In this document: one piece after another, positions 6,201 to 7,237 of the stretch
Layout: the number at the start of each line of letters is the position of its first letter
Position numbering within the stretch: position 1 is the first letter of the stretch
Assembly: GCA_029555885.1 (NCBI GenBank)
Contig: JAKPQT010000243.1
Coordinates: forward strand, 1 to 7,237
Length of the DNA stretch: 7,237 nucleotides
Direction: 5' to 3'
Source of the DNA: Chloroflexota bacterium
GTDB lineage: Bacteria > Chloroflexota > Anaerolineae > CG2-30-64-16
Made by a program: the position numbers and the translations under genes
The notes under the pieces: model-generated
What the model saw: the letters and a program-made list of their open reading frames with translations, nothing else
The model's database searches: none
Told to the model about the DNA's origin: nothing

Positions 6201-6624
6201 AGGGATCAAGCTCGACGGCCTGCTCCGCCGCGGCCAATGCGTCCCGCTGGCGGCCCATCTGCACTGCATAGGTGCGGCTCAGTCCGGTCAGCGCGGCGAC
6301 AGATTGGGCGTCCAGCTTGAGCGCAGCCTGGAACGCTTCCTCAGCGCGCGTGAAGTTGCTGGCAAGCAGCGCCTCGTTCCCTGCCGTGAGCAGATCGGGC
6401 GCGGTCGCGGGCAGGGTCGGGGTGGCAGTTGCGGTTGGGGTCGGGGTGCGTGTCGGCGAAGGCGTCCGCGTCGGACGCACGGTCGCGGTCGGGCGGGGCG
6501 TCGGCGTATCATCGGCGGAGGCAAGAGATGCAGCCGGCAGGAGGCTGCCGGCCAATGCCAGCAGCAGCACGACGTAGATGGCGCGCGCCCGCAGACGGCC
6601 CGCGCGCAGGATAGAGTGGTGCAT
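3253..6624 (-). CDS. Exported 15-TPR protein with C-terminal HExxH zinc-metallopeptidase-like domain
   Basis: An 1123-residue exported protein; no specific function is recognised. Residues 1-37 form a signal peptide (Arg-rich n-region, YVVLLLALAGSLL core, ASLASA). A Thr-Pro-rich linker follows (40-74). Fifteen consecutive TPR units fill 77-584, almost all exactly 34 residues (one of 35, one near 31), with typical G-x-L-A and A-x-A-x-E-L-D-P positions. Residues 585-720 are an alpha/beta region I cannot assign, followed by an acidic helical stretch (728-790). The C-terminal domain has GYYDPQKQAFVYV (811-823), then VHEYVHALQDQH with zinc ligands H838 and H842 and catalytic E839. ALVEGDAQL follows, where E871 is the likely third ligand, a gluzincin-type arrangement. 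Further on are FPYASG (921-926) and a PPRSTEQVLH stretch (949-958). The motif set is intact, so it is probably an active peptidase or a close relative, with the TPR array serving for protein binding. The ATG at 6624 has only a GGGGG-type weak SD, but the signal peptide starts there. Confidence 0.85.
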   Translation of the reverse strand: MHHSILRAGRLRARAIYVVLLLALAGSLLPAASLASADDTPTPRPTATVRPTRTPSPTRTPTPTATATPTLPATAPDLLTAGNEALLASNFTRAEEAFQAALKLDAQSVAALTGLSRTYAVQMGRQRDALAAAEQAVELDPSYVPGWIALADVQVDLNLVADALASAEKAVELAEDNAATQAALASAYRIDNRLDDALAAAARAVELDGQSAYAYGALGLVHGDRGDLGRAANALKQAVALEPQFVWWRQMLGDIYALAGESSLSLSEYDRITKIAPDYGYAQIGLAWREINLGNNTRANEKISKLREAHPKAVEPRRALADITRYTQGSAAAIGRYEDALRIDSTDFLTRLGLARALYEAGNCPRAETELKTLQRQWPRSVAVLELFSAVRLCLSDTSGALKYARQAIDIHPYYLQAYMRAADVLYSDGKADEAIDMYIAAMRIGHRDGQEHTVFGSYFYDLGDLERALQEYSLAAVMWPSWSWPAYALCSIYIDQDRLDLARQACAAGYELDPTDATMARQYAWMLLRGGQPHEALDVLTSLEDKSDATTQLFLGVTYYLLNQNQAAIGAFEQYMKLNRGDEPNLEELVAALQGKYRLTYAEAQDLAAQRLPAAIGRPVTVSFEKEPGRTGLVIEVRGQPGESSERIVIAALQALAQMGHIAPRMTPVVNGAHVRAVTSDGEPILAAFAGVGPLREYMTGLIDGEEFLTRVTYEPLEGGNATDDATWSEDEVRALGAQAEAVRELPAVKPVPFEAITQAELEDEMAAMADEDIEALKQDEAVLRLLGLVERTTDLAKLLTGAQASSLLGYYDPQKQAFVYVSDKTPSAVEKLTIVHEYVHALQDQHFTFSLPTTQVDDDRRLAYRALVEGDAQLAENLYAEEALGFSELLAASASYSAARLNRDKLDQMPPVIVESLQFPYASGLTFASLLYDQGGLEALNNAFAAPPRSTEQVLHVDKYLSQEQPVTVKAPALPAALKDTWRVADSNVFGELYWRLALQTRLGPMAGAYGGTGWGGDRYTLFQKGDKAGKDDKSSVYMLAAAAVWDSEADAQEFAELYASAMFSTQGVTETTADLLSSRPVRTYKEHGFTTALRLDGKQTLLVVGPDEQAVQAVLEGTKR
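6409..6507 (-). repeat. Low-complexity Thr-Pro/Arg linker coding repeat
   Basis: These codons encode residues 40-72 of the TPR-peptidase, a near-regular T-P-x-P-T / R-P-T-R-T-P alternation between signal peptide and first TPR. On the plus strand it reads as GGTCGGGGT-like tracts. It is the same kind of linker as in the glycoside-hydrolase-like protein at 781-810 and probably acts as a flexible or glycosylated stalk outside the membrane. Confidence 0.7.
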
Positions 6625-6668
6625 CTTTGCCCCCGAGTAATCGAGTATTGGTTGTCACAGCATGCGAC

Positions 6669-6698
6669 GATATATCCTAAGACGTCGTTAAGTGTGAA
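6669..6698 (-). promoter_or_regulatory. Weak candidate promoter for the TPR-peptidase gene
   Basis: On the minus strand TTCACA (6693-6698; five of six to the -35 consensus) is followed after 18 nt by TATATC (6669-6674; four of six to the -10 consensus). The start would be near 6662, about 38 nt before the ATG at 6624. It lies in the only AT-rich part of this spacer and downstream of the hairpin at 6729-6765, which fits an independent transcription unit. Confidence 0.4.
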
Positions 6699-6728
6699 AA
6701 GTTTCGCGCGGAAGGTGGTGCTAACGAA

Positions 6729-6765
6729 CCTCACCCCGTGCGGCCGTAGGCCGCACGGGGTGAGG
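6729..6765 (-). terminator. Perfect 17-bp hairpin after the DUF4037-like gene, probable terminator
   Basis: 6729-6745 (CCTCACCCCGTGCGGCC) and 6749-6765 are exact reverse complements, separated by a 3-base loop (GTA on plus). On the minus strand the hairpin begins 3 bases after the TAA stop of the upstream gene (6771-6769). The sequence behind it (TTCGTTAGC) has no real U-run, so it is not a textbook intrinsic terminator. It could instead be an RNA-stabilising or REP-like hairpin. Position and strength favour a transcript-end role. Confidence 0.6.
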
Positions 6766-6768
6766 CCG

Positions 6769-7237
6769 TTATTCGAACAGCCGCCGGACGACCTCGCGCG
6801 GGGTGTTCTCCAGGATGTCCACGTTGTCGCTGACCTGGTCGATGCCGCCGGTCGGGGGGCGTTCGGTCAGCCGGCGCACCTCCGGGTCGGTGATCTCGGC
6901 CAGCAGCGCGGTGGCGAACCGCTCGCCGCCGATGACGGGGAAGGGGCGCGACCAGAAGAGCGCACGCGTCGCGCGCAGCAATGGCGTGAGCCCGAGTGCG
7001 TTGTGCTTCGCCGCGAGATACTCGGTGGCCGTCGCCAGGTGGTCGGCGCGTAACTGCCACGTCTCCGCTGCCAGGACCTCGTGCAGCACCGGCGCGAGAT
7101 CCGGCCCCGCGTGCAGCCGCATGAACGCGGTCCCGAACCACTTCGGATACGGCGCGTACTGCCGCTCCATCAGGAAGCAGAGCATCATCACATCATGCAC
7201 GAGCCGCGCGGCGATGAGCCGGGAGCCCAGCTCGTCC
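6769..7237 (-). CDS. DUF4037-like protein, C-terminal part, cut by window edge
   Basis: A 155-codon open frame runs from the right edge to TAA at 6771-6769. It has no start inside the window: the GTG at 7200-7198 is internal, since the frame continues upstream as DELGSRLIAARL. Recognisable stretches are GSRLIAARLVHDVMMLCFLM, ERQYAPYPKWFGTAF, KHNALGL, RPFPVIGGERF and GGIDQVSDNVDIL. These match my recollection of DUF4037 proteins, in which a nucleotidyltransferase-fold domain precedes this region. The N-terminal half carrying any nucleotidyl-transfer motif is off the edge, so catalytic residues cannot be checked. It has no signal peptide or membrane segment in view and is presumably cytoplasmic. 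It is followed immediately by a strong hairpin, so it is probably the last gene of its transcript. The function of the family is not established, and the assignment is from memory of motifs. Confidence 0.7.
   Translation of the reverse strand, partial: DELGSRLIAARLVHDVMMLCFLMERQYAPYPKWFGTAFMRLHAGPDLAPVLHEVLAAETWQLRADHLATATEYLAAKHNALGLTPLLRATRALFWSRPFPVIGGERFATALLAEITDPEVRRLTERPPTGGIDQVSDNVDILENTPREVVRRLFE

Noticed and set aside
5959..7053. A 364-codon plus-strand open frame across the start of the TPR gene and the DUF4037-like gene
   Set aside because: It runs antisense to two well-supported genes and through the hairpin and promoter region between them; it is Arg-rich with no recognisable motif.

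Overview
The window is GC-rich bacterial DNA, most likely from the phylum Chloroflexota (Chloroflexi). No rRNA or other marker gene is present, so this is inference from style: secreted proteins with Thr-Pro linkers, a propeller with the inter-blade signature S-P-x-(F/Y)-x-x-D-x-T-L, a TPR protein ending in an HExxH domain of a type I associate with Chloroflexi, and a DUF4037-like protein. No mobile element, CRISPR array, tRNA or rRNA was seen.

Layout. (1) 1-344, minus: N-terminal quarter of an ornithine aminotransferase (rocD), cut by the window edge. (2) 345-525: a divergent intergenic region with a near-consensus sigma-70 promoter facing right (TTGACA, 17 nt, TATTCT) and a weaker extended -10 promoter facing left. 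(3) 526-3181, plus: a two-gene unit of exported proteins. The first gene resembles a clan GH-A glycoside hydrolase but carries an in-frame TGA at codon 10, inside an otherwise well-formed signal peptide. The second begins 10 bases after the first one's stop codon and encodes a seven-Asp-box beta-propeller ending in a PEP-CTERM sorting signal. (4) 3182-3252: a short convergent spacer with a four-copy ATCAGCGT-type repeat. (5) 3253-6624, minus: an 1123-residue secreted protein with 15 back-to-back TPR units, an unassigned alpha/beta middle region and a C-terminal HExxH zinc-peptidase-like domain. (6) 6625-6768: a weak promoter for that gene and a perfect 17-bp hairpin behind the next gene. (7) 6769-7237, minus: the C-terminal half of a DUF4037-like protein, cut by the window edge.

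How they fit together: the plus-strand pair looks like a cell-surface module, with an exported carbohydrate-active enzyme and a surface-sorted propeller made from one transcript and probably translationally coupled. The TPR-peptidase is also exported but has its own promoter and faces the pair. The two edge genes are cytoplasmic and give no sign of acting with the exported ones. The points most worth a second look are the nonsense codon in the signal peptide, the PEP-CTERM propeller, and the TPR-to-HExxH architecture.
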